Shown here one piece after another: positions 18,142 through 26,612 of a stretch of 46,696 nucleotides of DNA. The position numbers were made by a program, and so were the translations under genes. How positions within the stretch are numbered: position 1 is the first letter of the stretch; each line of letters starts with the position of its first letter. The notes beneath the pieces were generated by a model, which saw nothing but the letters and a program-made list of their open reading frames with translations, searched no databases and had not been told where the DNA came from. The stretch covers positions 1 to 46,696 of the forward strand of contig NZ_CAJOKH010000014.1 of the NCBI RefSeq assembly GCF_905235195.1. The letters run 5' to 3'. Origin of the DNA: an uncultured Methanobrevibacter sp. (GTDB lineage Archaea > Methanobacteriota > Methanobacteria > Methanobacteriales > Methanobacteriaceae).

Positions 18142-19341
18142 ATGAAAATTTTAGTTGTTCAAGAGTCAGATTGGTTAAAAAGGAATCCTCATCAGCAACA
18201 TCATCTTATGGATAGGATGTCTATTAGAGGTCATGAGGTTAAGGTTATAGATTATCCTATTGATTGGCCTAAAGATGATAATGGGGGTTTTAAGTTTGAA
18301 AGAGAAGTTATAGATAATGTTTCTAAAATTGATGAGCGTGCAAATGTTCAGGTTATAAGGCCTTCATTTATTAAAAAACCTTTACTTAACTATCTTTCAT
18401 TGTATTGTTCTCATAAAAATGAAGTGAAATATCAAATTGAAAATTTTAAACCTGATGTAATTGTATCATTAGGACTACTTAATGCATATACCTCATCAAA
18501 ATTAGCTCAAAAATATGATATTCCTTTTGTATATTACTTGATTGATGTATTATATGCACTGATTCCTGAGAAAACCTTCCAATCCTTTGGCAAATATATT
18601 AATAAAAAGGCAATAAAAAATTCTACAAAAGTTATCACTATTAATCAAAAATTGTCAGAACTTGCAGTTCAACTTGGTGCTAAAAGAGAGGATACGATCC
18701 TTATAGATGCAGGTATTGATTTCAATTCCTATAATCCAAATCTCGACTCAAGTGCAATTAAATCTGAATATAATATTAAGGATGATGATATTGTACTTTT
18801 CTTTATGGGTTTTATATATGATTTTGCAGGTATAAAAGAACTTGCAATTAAGTTAGGTCAAGAAAAAGAGAAATATCCTAACTATAAACTTCTTGTTGTC
18901 GGAGATGGAGATGCATATGATGATTTGATTAAAATAAAACAGGATTACAACCTCCATGACCAGCTAATTTTAACAGGTCGTCAACCCTTTGATAAGATAC
19001 CTGAATTTTTATCTTCTGCTACATTCTGTCTTCTTCCAGCATATATTGACGAAGAGATTATGCAGGATATTGTGCCAATTAAGATATATGAATATTTGGC
19101 AATGGAAAAAGTGGTTATTGCTAGTGAACTTCCAGGAATTTCAACGGAATTTGGATATAATCATGGTGTTGAATATGTTCAAGGGGCAGATGAAGTTCTA
19201 GATAAAGCAGAGTCTATAATTCAAAGTGGTGAATATGATGTTCTTGCAAAAACCGCACGTGAATATGTAAAAGATAATGATTGGGAAGTTATTACCGATA
19301 AATTTGAAAAAGTCTTAAATGATTTAGTTAAAAATCATTAA
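18142..19341 (+). CDS. Glycosyltransferase, GT4 (GT-B) family
   Basis: Protein of about 399 residues with a GT-B two-domain layout. The N-terminal acceptor domain begins MKILVVQESDWLKRNPHQQ. The C-terminal domain has the donor-binding signs LFFMGFIYDFAGIKELA, LLVVGDGD and PIKIYEYLAMEKVVIASELP, where the usual E-x7-E area reads as IKIYEYLAMEK. It likely adds a sugar from a nucleotide donor to a surface glycan or lipid. The ATG at 18142 is chosen over TTG at 18133, although the binding site is weak. Confidence 0.8.
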   Translation: MKILVVQESDWLKRNPHQQHHLMDRMSIRGHEVKVIDYPIDWPKDDNGGFKFEREVIDNVSKIDERANVQVIRPSFIKKPLLNYLSLYCSHKNEVKYQIENFKPDVIVSLGLLNAYTSSKLAQKYDIPFVYYLIDVLYALIPEKTFQSFGKYINKKAIKNSTKVITINQKLSELAVQLGAKREDTILIDAGIDFNSYNPNLDSSAIKSEYNIKDDDIVLFFMGFIYDFAGIKELAIKLGQEKEKYPNYKLLVVGDGDAYDDLIKIKQDYNLHDQLILTGRQPFDKIPEFLSSATFCLLPAYIDEEIMQDIVPIKIYEYLAMEKVVIASELPGISTEFGYNHGVEYVQGADEVLDKAESIIQSGEYDVLAKTAREYVKDNDWEVITDKFEKVLNDLVKNH

Positions 19342-19494
19342 TTTTTTATAAATTCTTATTTGATAATCAAATATATAAATGAGGAATTACTAAAATTATA
19401 ATATTAATAAATTATGCCTAATTTATTATTTTTTTTTAAAAATTTTAATTTTTTTAAATAAACTTAACAAAATGTAATTAAGGTGAATTTATTC

Positions 19495-21159
19495 TTGAAA
19501 AATTATTTATATATTATAATCATTAGTTGTGTATTATTGTTTTCATTATCGGCTATCACAGCAGCTGACAGTGAAGATTCAATTTTAACTGAGTCAGTTG
19601 TTTATGAGAATGATAATGTTCAAAGTGAAGATGATGAGGTATTTAGTCCAGATTCTTCAATAGAGCAATCAAATGATGATAATAATAAGAATATTGGCAA
19701 AAACTATATAAAAACCAATAATGCAGATCAAAATCAATCTGCTTTAAATAATTTGAAAGTAAATAGTTCCAATAAAGATTATGAGAATTTAGGTAGTTCT
19801 GTAAAAGATGATAAGAATTTAAGTAGTTCTATAAATGATGATAAGAATTTAGCTAGTTCTAAGAAAAATAATAATAATTTAACAATTTCTAATAAAGTTA
19901 AGAAGAATGCATTAGTTGTTTCAAATTCTAAAATTATTTCATCATCTAAGGCTAATAAATTTTTAAACTCTAATAAAGCTCCTACCTTTTCTTATAGGAC
20001 TCTTTATAATTTAATAAAATCTGCAGATAGTAAAAAAGTTTTTAAATTAACTCAAAATTGTGTATATAATCCAAAAACAGATTCTGGTTTTAAAACAGGT
20101 GTACGTATCACAAAAAGTATTGTTATTGATGGTGGTGGCCATTATATTGATGGTAGAGGTCTTGTTAAATGTATTAGAATTAGACCAAATCTAAATGTAA
20201 CAATAAAGAATTTTAAAATATATTCTGGTTATGCTAAAAGTAGGGGTGCTGGAATCTTTTTAGGTGAAAAATCTAAACTTGTTTTAAGAAATTGTGTATT
20301 ACGTAATAATAAGGTTTATAATGCTAATGGTGCGGCAATATATTCAAATAAGGGTTCTGCTCTTGAAATTCATTCTTCATTTTTTAAAAATAATACATGT
20401 ATACGTGTTAGTAATTTAGCTTGGAAGAAGTTTAAAAGAGGTATGGGCAGTGCTATTAAAACTACTATAGGTTGTAGTGTAAAAATATATAATTCTAATT
20501 TCACACAAAATAAGGCATATATGAGTACAATACTTGTTGTAAGTTATTCTGAAGGTAAAAGAAAAACAAGTAATTTGCATATTTATAAATGTATTTTTGA
20601 AAACAATACATCCTATTATTCTGGAGTAATATATGATGATGAGTTAGGTAGAGCAACTATTTTGAACTCTGTATTTAGAAAAAATTATAGTCTAAAAGAT
20701 TCGGGAATTGTAAGTTTAGATGCCTCATTATCCAGTTGGGTAAAATATTGTGTATTTCAGAATAATAAAGGTTATAATGGTGGAGCTATTACTGTAAGAG
20801 TTTTTGATAATAAATACAGATCTAATGTTAATATTGTTAATTGTCAATTTATTAAGAATATTGCAAAAACAGATGGTGGAGCAATTTGTGCGGTTTATGG
20901 AAAGGTACATATTAGAAACAGTTATTTCAAATCTAACTATGGAAAAAGATATGGTGGAGCAATTTATACAAGACAAGGTACTTTAAATGTATCTAAATCT
21001 AAATTTGTTGGTAATAAGGCAAAAATTGGAGGTGTAGCTTACCTGCAAAATAAAAAAGCTGCTTTTTCAAGATCTGTTTTCTCTAAAAACAAAGCAACTG
21101 TTAGATGTAAAAATGTCTATTCTTCAAAAAGAGTTAAATATTATAAATGTAAGTTTTAA
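19495..21159 (+). CDS. Adhesin-like secreted beta-helix protein
   Basis: Surface protein of about 554 residues. The N-terminus is a signal peptide (KNYLYIIIISCVLLFSLSAI, then TAADSED). Residues about 30-170 are Asn/Asp/Ser/Lys-rich and contain three to four imperfect 11-residue repeats of the form DDKNLSSSIN. From about 180 to the end there is a right-handed parallel beta-helix pattern with repeated GGAI turns (GGAITVRV, GGAICAVYG, GGAIYTRQG). Such proteins are typical of Methanobrevibacter. No C-terminal membrane anchor or pseudomurein-binding repeat is visible. TTG at 19495 follows AAGGTGAA, so it is preferred to GTG at 19483. Confidence 0.8.
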   Translation: MKNYLYIIIISCVLLFSLSAITAADSEDSILTESVVYENDNVQSEDDEVFSPDSSIEQSNDDNNKNIGKNYIKTNNADQNQSALNNLKVNSSNKDYENLGSSVKDDKNLSSSINDDKNLASSKKNNNNLTISNKVKKNALVVSNSKIISSSKANKFLNSNKAPTFSYRTLYNLIKSADSKKVFKLTQNCVYNPKTDSGFKTGVRITKSIVIDGGGHYIDGRGLVKCIRIRPNLNVTIKNFKIYSGYAKSRGAGIFLGEKSKLVLRNCVLRNNKVYNANGAAIYSNKGSALEIHSSFFKNNTCIRVSNLAWKKFKRGMGSAIKTTIGCSVKIYNSNFTQNKAYMSTILVVSYSEGKRKTSNLHIYKCIFENNTSYYSGVIYDDELGRATILNSVFRKNYSLKDSGIVSLDASLSSWVKYCVFQNNKGYNGGAITVRVFDNKYRSNVNIVNCQFIKNIAKTDGGAICAVYGKVHIRNSYFKSNYGKRYGGAIYTRQGTLNVSKSKFVGNKAKIGGVAYLQNKKAAFSRSVFSKNKATVRCKNVYSSKRVKYYKCKF

Positions 21160-21480
21160 ATTTATTTAATAAATTAAGTCTTATATTATGGAATAATTGT
21201 TTTTATATTTATTTTTTCATACCTCTCATTAATTTTTTTTTATCTATATTTTTAATACTAATTTAATTAAACATCTATTTTTTTAATTCAATATACTTTT
21301 TTATCTATTTTTTTAATACAAATTTAATCCTTTATCTTTTTAACTTTAAAAATTCTTTTAAAATAATTCATATCTATTTAACTATTTTTCACAGTTTTCT
21401 ACATATTTTTCTTAAATAAAAAAATATATTATTTATCTAAAATATATTATTATTATTAATAAAATTTATGGGGATATTTA
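21160..21480. repeat. AT-rich spacer with three degenerate 30-bp repeats
   Basis: No gene is seen. Three related units of the form ATCTATTTTTTTAATACAAA begin near 21242, 21273 and 21303, about 30 bp apart, in the tail after the adhesin gene. The T runs may end the adhesin transcript. The end of the region (GGGGATATTT before 21481) supplies the binding site of the glutaredoxin gene. Confidence 0.35.
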
Positions 21481-21759
21481 ATGAATTTAACACATATGAA
21501 TGGAGAAAATAAAGGTTCAATATTACTATTTGCATTAAGTACTTGCGGATGGTGTAAGAAAGTTAAAGACTTACTTGATGAATTAAATGTTGAATATGAT
21601 TATATTTATGCTGACTTAACTCAAGATGAAGAGAGGCAGGAATTACTTGTAGAATTAAAAAAGTACAATAATAAAACATCATTTCCAACACTTGTAATAA
21701 ATAAAGATAAAACTATAATTGGTTATAGTCCTGATGAAATTAAAGAATTATTGTCTTAA
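21481..21759 (+). CDS. Glutaredoxin-like thiol oxidoreductase
   Basis: Protein of 92 residues with a thioredoxin-fold active site TCGWCKK (Cys22, Cys25) and the cis-Pro region KTSFPTLVINKDKTIIGY typical of glutaredoxins. Archaea of this group generally lack glutathione, so it probably works with another thiol or with the reductase encoded 18 bases downstream. The ATG at 21481 follows GGGGATATTT. It is likely co-transcribed with the next gene. Confidence 0.82.
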   Translation: MNLTHMNGENKGSILLFALSTCGWCKKVKDLLDELNVEYDYIYADLTQDEERQELLVELKKYNNKTSFPTLVINKDKTIIGYSPDEIKELLS

Positions 21760-21777
21760 TTTTTTTTTAGGGGTGTT

Positions 21778-22254
21778 ATGATGGGAAAAATATATGATGA
21801 TTTTAAGAATGAGGCTGAAAGTAGAGGATATTTTGTTAATCCAGATGTTGAATTTGTTGAATTTTTGCTTGAAAACATAAAAACAAATATGGAAAGATAT
21901 GGCTATGGATCTTGTCCATGTAGATTGTCAAGTGGTATAAAACAGGAAGATTTGGATTTGATTTGTCCTTGTGATTATAGGGATATGGATTTAAATGATT
22001 ATGGTGCATGTTACTGTGCTTTATATGTTAATAAGGATATAGCTGAAGGTAAACAAGAACTTAAATCCATACCAGATAGAAGATTTGATGAGATAAATAA
22101 GGAAGAAAATAAATCTAAAGACTTAAGTTTTACAGATTTAAAATATCCAATTTACAGATGTAAGGTTTGTGGATATTTATGTGCAAGAGATAATCCTCCA
22201 GAGATTTGTCCTATTTGTAAAGTAGAAAAAGATAAGTTTGAAAGATTGTTTTAA
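21778..22254 (+). CDS. Ferredoxin:thioredoxin reductase catalytic subunit fused to rubredoxin
   Basis: Two-domain protein of 158 residues. The first domain has the FTR catalytic pattern Cys46-Pro-Cys48, Cys63-Pro-Cys65 and Cys78-Tyr-Cys80, holding a [4Fe-4S] cluster beside a redox disulfide; the last motif has Tyr where plants have His. The C-terminal 35 residues form a rubredoxin-like Fe(Cys)4 unit (YRCKVCGYLC and CPICK). The fusion suggests a one-electron relay into the FTR cluster and on to a disulfide partner, plausibly the glutaredoxin just upstream. The binding site is GGGGTG. Confidence 0.85.
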   Translation: MMGKIYDDFKNEAESRGYFVNPDVEFVEFLLENIKTNMERYGYGSCPCRLSSGIKQEDLDLICPCDYRDMDLNDYGACYCALYVNKDIAEGKQELKSIPDRRFDEINKEENKSKDLSFTDLKYPIYRCKVCGYLCARDNPPEICPICKVEKDKFERLF

Positions 22255-22409
22255 TAATCAGATTATTATCTTAAATATATAAATATAATCATTTCTTTAT
22301 AATTTTAACTAAAAAAGAAATTATATAAATTCCTTTTTTTTACTTGAGAATATACTTAAATATTTTTTGTATAAGCAGAGTATTCTAAAAACACTTCTTT
22401 TAACAAAAC

Positions 22410-22589
22410 CTTTATAAATGATACAAACTATAATTAAATTATCGTTGTAAATTTACTATTTTTACTATGATTTTAATATTAACTTAATTATTTTATAGAA
22501 TATTAATGAGTTTATAGTTCAACGATAAACTTTTTTGGGATATATTCCCTGGATGTGGCGTAAAGCTGAACAAAAAAAGGTGTTTATTT
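22410..22589 (+). promoter_or_regulatory. Promoter and structured leader of rpl15e
   Basis: CTTTATAAAT (22409-22418) is a good TATA box, placing the transcript start near 22438-22442. The predicted leader of about 150 bases begins with TTATCGTTG (22439-22447), perfectly complementary to CAACGATAA (22520-22528). The same CA is shared with an alternative stem, GTTCA (22517-22521) with TGAAC (22567-22571), which encloses the hairpin GGGA-TATAT-TCCC (22537-22549). The gene's ribosome binding site AAAAGGTG (22575-22582) follows at once. This arrangement fits a cis-acting control element, not yet shown to work. Confidence 0.5.
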
Positions 22590-23144
22590 ATGATGTACAA
22601 ATATATAAGAAATGCTTGGAAAAAACCAGATGAATCTTATGTCAGAGAACTCATGTGGCAAAGAGCTCCTAAATGGAGGAGACAACCAGTTATAACTAGA
22701 ATTGATAGGCCTACTAGGTTAGATCGTGCACGATCTTTAGGTTATAAAGCTAAAAAAGGATATGTTGTAGTAAGAACTAGAGTAAGACGTGGTTCTAGAA
22801 GAAAATCTCGTTTCACTTCAGGTCGTAAACCATCTAAAATGGGAGTAAATAAAATTACTGCTGCTAAATCTATCCAAAGAATTGCTGAAGAACGTGTTTC
22901 TAAAAAATACCCTAATATGGAAGTATTAAACTCTTACTGGGTATGGGCTGATGGTAAATTCAAATACTATGAAGTTATTTTAGTAGACCCACAAAGTCCT
23001 TCTATTAAAAACGATCCTAAAATCAACTGGATTTGTAGTGGAAAACACAAAGACAGAGCTGGTAGAGGTTTAACTAGTGCTGGTAAAAAAGGTCGTGGAC
23101 TCAGATTTAGAGGAAAAGGATCTGAACAAGCAAGAAGAAGATAA
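22590..23144 (+). CDS. rpl15e: Large ribosomal subunit protein L15e
   Basis: Highly basic protein of 184 residues (183 from the second ATG at 22593) that matches archaeal/eukaryotic L15e throughout: [40 protein letters not shown], and a C-terminal Gly/Arg/Lys-rich tail ending [11 protein letters not shown]. It binds 23S rRNA in the large subunit. It starts the superoperon-like block of RNA-processing genes. The codon choices (more C-ending) look typical of a highly expressed gene. Confidence 0.95.
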   Translation: MMYKYIRNAWKKPDESYVRELMWQRAPKWRRQPVITRIDRPTRLDRARSLGYKAKKGYVVVRTRVRRGSRRKSRFTSGRKPSKMGVNKITAAKSIQRIAEERVSKKYPNMEVLNSYWVWADGKFKYYEVILVDPQSPSIKNDPKINWICSGKHKDRAGRGLTSAGKKGRGLRFRGKGSEQARRR

Positions 23145-23344
23145 TTCTTCTTTTATTTTCTTTTATTTTAAAAATTCAGAATCTTCAATTCTAAATGTGA
23201 TATTTATGTTTAGAAATTTATTTAAATTTCTTTCATAAATTTTATTTTTTATATATAATACTATTTTTATTAATTCAATTATTTTTCATTTATATTAATT
23301 TAAAATTTTACTAATTAATTAATTTTTTAAGGCTTAGGATTTAT

Positions 23345-23797
23345 ATGATTCACAATATTAAATATCGTCTATTTGTCTATGAGAATGAAGATGAAGAAAA
23401 ACTTATAGAAGGATTAAACTTTATTTTTCCTGATGAGATACCTGAAAGAGAAGAGGCTGAAGGAATATTTGGTGAAGCAGATGAGATTATTATATATTCA
23501 GGTATTGTAAGTAAAAAAAGACATACTAAAGAATTCTTAAATAATTTATTTGAAAATTTAACTAGAGATGATATTGATAAATTATATGATGAGTTAGATA
23601 AAAAAACAGATGATCAGTGTAATTTATTTTTAAGATTATCTAAAGAAGCAATTTTAGATGAAAAATGGCAAATAGTTGATGGTGGAGACAGTATTCATTT
23701 AAAAATAAAAATTGCAGCTTTTCCTGCTAAAAAAGAAATTGCCCTTGAAAATATGAAGGAATTTATTGAGAATAAATCTAATAATAATGGATATTGA
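23345..23797 (+). CDS. Exosome-associated RNA-binding protein (COG1325-type)
   Basis: Acidic protein of 150 residues with a ferredoxin-like RNA-binding family pattern: it begins MIHNIKYRLFVYENEDEEKL and contains GIVSKKRHTKEFLNNLFENL and FLRLSKEAILDEKW. Members are encoded beside L15e and RNase P genes in many archaea and are predicted exosome partners; the biochemical role is not settled. The ATG at 23345 follows AAGGCTTAGG. A 123-base AT-rich gap precedes rnp3. Confidence 0.75.
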   Translation: MIHNIKYRLFVYENEDEEKLIEGLNFIFPDEIPEREEAEGIFGEADEIIIYSGIVSKKRHTKEFLNNLFENLTRDDIDKLYDELDKKTDDQCNLFLRLSKEAILDEKWQIVDGGDSIHLKIKIAAFPAKKEIALENMKEFIENKSNNNGY

Positions 23798-23920
23798 ATA
23801 TATTAATAATATAATACAATATATATTAATATAAAATATAATGATATATGAATTTAATTTAAATTTTGAAATTTAAATTTTATTATTTTATTAAATTTTA
23901 AATTATTTTAGGCTATTTAC

Positions 23921-24658
23921 ATGATATATTATGATTTAAATCTTAAAGGTTCCACTTATCAAAATGATTATAATTTAATCAAACAGGCAAATCAGTTAGG
24001 ATGGAATTATCTTAATTTATTATATAGTCCTGATGATTATTTCAATGCCCTTGACTATAAGGATAAACTTGTTGAAGATTCATATGATATATCCCAAAAC
24101 ACTACTGAAATTGGTATGGGAATATATATTTATGATTCTAATCCTAATGAAATTAGAAAAATAACTAATAAGTTTAGAAATAAAGCTGATTTTATAAGTG
24201 TTTTCGGTGGAAAAAATGAGATTAATAGGGTAGTTTTAGAAAATCGTCATATTGATGTATTATCAAGACCTTATTATAGAAGAAATGACTGTGGAATAAA
24301 TCATGTTCTATCAAAAGAAGCTCTAAAAAATCAAGTTGCTATTGAATTATCATTTAGAGATGTTTTAACTAATTTTTTATCTTATAGATCAAAAGTTCTA
24401 TCTCACTTTAGGGATATTATACAACTTCAAAGAAAATTCAAATTCCCACTTATTATTAGTACTTCAAGTGAAGATGTTTTTGATATACGTTCTCCAAGAG
24501 ATATTGCTTCCTTTTTTAGACAATTAGGATTAAGTGATGATGAATTAGAAAATGTTTTTTACACTACACCTAAAAGTATAGTCGATTTTAATGAACATAG
24601 GAGGGAGTATATTTTCGAAGGTGTTAAGATTGTTAAAAAAGAGGATAAGGTGGATTAA
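23921..24658 (+). CDS. rnp3: Ribonuclease P protein component 3 (Rpp30 homologue)
   Basis: Protein of 245 residues of the Rpp30/PHP-like fold: MIYYDLNLKG start, a middle YIYDSNPNEIRKITNKFRNK, and the family region VLSHFRDIIQLQRKFKFPLI with SPRDIASFFRQLGLSDDE near the end. It works with RNase P RNA and the Rnp2 protein in tRNA 5' maturation. The stop abuts the next ATG with no gap, consistent with production of the Rnp2-Rnp3 pair from one message. Confidence 0.88.
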   Translation: MIYYDLNLKGSTYQNDYNLIKQANQLGWNYLNLLYSPDDYFNALDYKDKLVEDSYDISQNTTEIGMGIYIYDSNPNEIRKITNKFRNKADFISVFGGKNEINRVVLENRHIDVLSRPYYRRNDCGINHVLSKEALKNQVAIELSFRDVLTNFLSYRSKVLSHFRDIIQLQRKFKFPLIISTSSEDVFDIRSPRDIASFFRQLGLSDDELENVFYTTPKSIVDFNEHRREYIFEGVKIVKKEDKVD

Positions 24659-25018
24659 ATGAAGATGAAGGTTTTACCACCAACACTTAGAAAAAATAAT
24701 AGATATCTTACATTGGATATTAGAACAAAAGAGCCTTTTTCTAAAGATGATTTGGTTTTAGTTGTATGGGATGCATGTATTAGATTATATGGTGAAATGG
24801 AAACCAGTAATTTTAATCTTTGGATTATGAGAACTTATGTATTAGATGATAGAAATGATTGTTTACATATGAAAGCTATTTTAAGGTGTCAAAGATCATA
24901 TGAAGATAAGGTAAGAAGTGCTCTTTGTTGTATAACTAAATTTAATGGTAAAGAAATTGCAATTAGTACTATTGGTTTATCTGGAACTATTTCTTCTTCT
25001 ATTGAAAAGTTTATTTAA
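24659..25018 (+). CDS. rnp2: Ribonuclease P protein component 2 (Pop5 homologue)
   Basis: Protein of 119 residues, the usual size of archaeal Pop5: LPPTLRKNNRYLTLDI at the N-terminus, then LWDACIRLYGE-like VVWDACIRLYGEMETSNFN, then RCQRSYEDKVRSALCCIT. It stabilises the catalytic RNA of RNase P together with Rnp3. The start directly follows the rnp3 stop; AAGGTGGATTAA provides the binding site. Confidence 0.9.
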   Translation: MKMKVLPPTLRKNNRYLTLDIRTKEPFSKDDLVLVVWDACIRLYGEMETSNFNLWIMRTYVLDDRNDCLHMKAILRCQRSYEDKVRSALCCITKFNGKEIAISTIGLSGTISSSIEKFI

Positions 25019-25268
25019 TAATACACTATATTCATTAATTATTTCTCAATTTTTTCTTTAAAATATAACAATCTTTATATACTAAAAAAATCTTATAAAT
25101 TATATAACACATGTTATATTATTTTTTCTGAACTTATGATTTTTATCAAAATATTTATATATATAAAAATAACAATTGTTATATGATATAATATAACAGG
25201 TGTAATATTTTTTAAATCAAAATTTGAAATTGTATTATTATAAAATTAGATTATTTAGGTGATTATTA
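25019..25268 (+). promoter_or_regulatory. metY promoter with three ATAACA-N2-TGTTAT palindromes
   Basis: Three copies of one palindrome occur: 25104-25117 (ATAACA-CA-TGTTAT, arms extend to ATATAACA/TGTTATAT), 25169-25182 (ATAACA-AT-TGTTAT) and 25193-25206 (ATAACA-GG-TGTAAT, one arm imperfect). The second and third are 24 bp apart and lie just downstream of a TATA-like ATTTATATATATAAAA (25153-25167), so they would cover the transcript start. This looks like a repressor operator set for metY. The regulator is unknown. Confidence 0.6.
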
Positions 25269-26566
25269 ATGACAAAGAATAAAGAATATAAATTAGCAAC
25301 TTTAGGTGTAAGAGCAGGTCAAAATCCGGACCCTACAACTGGGGCTCAAGCAGTTCCGATATATCAAACTACATCATATGTATTTAATGATTCAGACGAA
25401 GCAGCAAGACGTTTTGCACTTCAAGAATTTGGACAAATATATTCAAGATTAACAAATCCAACAAGTGATGTATTTGAAGCTAGGATTGCAGCTATTGAAG
25501 GGGGTAATTCTGGAATTTCAACAGCTTCTGGACTTGCAGCAATAACATATGGAATTTTAAATATAACTGAACCTGGAGATAATATTGTATCTGCAGATAA
25601 CCTTTATGGAGGAACTTATCAGTTATTTAATTATACCTTTAAAGACTTGGCAAGAGAAGTTAAATTTGTTGATTCACAGGATTTACAGGCTTTTGAAGAT
25701 GCAATTGATGATAAAACTAGAGCAATTTATGTGGAATCCATTGGAAACCCAAAATTAGATGTGCCTGATTTTGAAGCTATGTCTGAAATTGCACACCGTC
25801 ATGATATTCCATTGATTGTAGATAATACTGTGGGAGTAGGATTAGTTAGACCATTAGAACATGGTGCAGATGTTATTACTGCATCAGCAACTAAATATGT
25901 TGGAGGACATGGAACTGCAGTTGGAGGATATATTGTAGATTCAGGTAAATTTAATTGGGGTAATGGTAAATTTAATAATTTTACAAAGCAGATCCTAGTT
26001 ATCATGGTTTAGTATTTTGGGATGCATTTGGCGATGTACCTGAACTTGGAAATATTGCATTTACTGTAAGAATAAGGGCAAGGCTACTTAGGGATTTAGG
26101 TGCAACACAAGCACCAGTTCACAGTTTCATCTTCTTACAAGGGCTTGAAAGTTTAGATGTTCGTGTAAAAAGACATTCTGAAAATGCTCTTAAAGTTGCA
26201 AAATTCTTAGAAGAACATCCTAAAGTCAAATGGGTTAGTTATCCAGGTTTAAAGTCCCATCCAACATATGAAATTAATAAAAAATATTTAAAAGATCATT
26301 TTGCAGGTATTATTGGTTTTGGTGTTGAAGGTGGAGAAGATGCAGGTAGAAAAGTCATTGAAAAATTAGAATTATTCTCTATTCTTGCAAATATTGGAGA
26401 TGCAAAAAGTTTAGCAATCCACCCTGCAAGTACTACTCATCAACAATTAACTCCTGATGAACAGGCTGCAACTGGTGTAACCCCTGACTTTATTAGACTT
26501 TCAATAGGTCTTGAAGATGCAGATGATTTAATTGATGACTTAAACCAAGCTTTAAATAGTATATAA
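25269..26566 (+). pseudogene. metY: O-acetylhomoserine sulfhydrylase (MetY), frameshifted
   Basis: PLP enzyme of the Cys/Met-metabolism family that makes homocysteine from O-acetylhomoserine and sulfide. The first frame (25269-26012) has the cofactor lysine in [10 protein letters not shown] but ends early after [13 protein letters not shown]. Coding continues in another frame from GCA at 25988 ([20 protein letters not shown]) to the stop at 26564-26566, including [15 protein letters not shown]. One base is missing in the short A run at 25985-25987. With it restored the protein has about 432 residues, the normal length, and no other damage is seen. It is therefore a very recent mutation or a sequence error. 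Confidence 0.85.
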
Positions 26567-26612
26567 TATTAATATAATATAATAAATATAAATAATATTG
26601 GAGAGTAATAAT

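Noticed and set aside
22517-22571. Structured segment as a tRNA or box C/D RNA
   Set aside because: There is no cloverleaf, no TTCGA arm or CCA end, and no clear box C; it reads better as the rpl15e leader.
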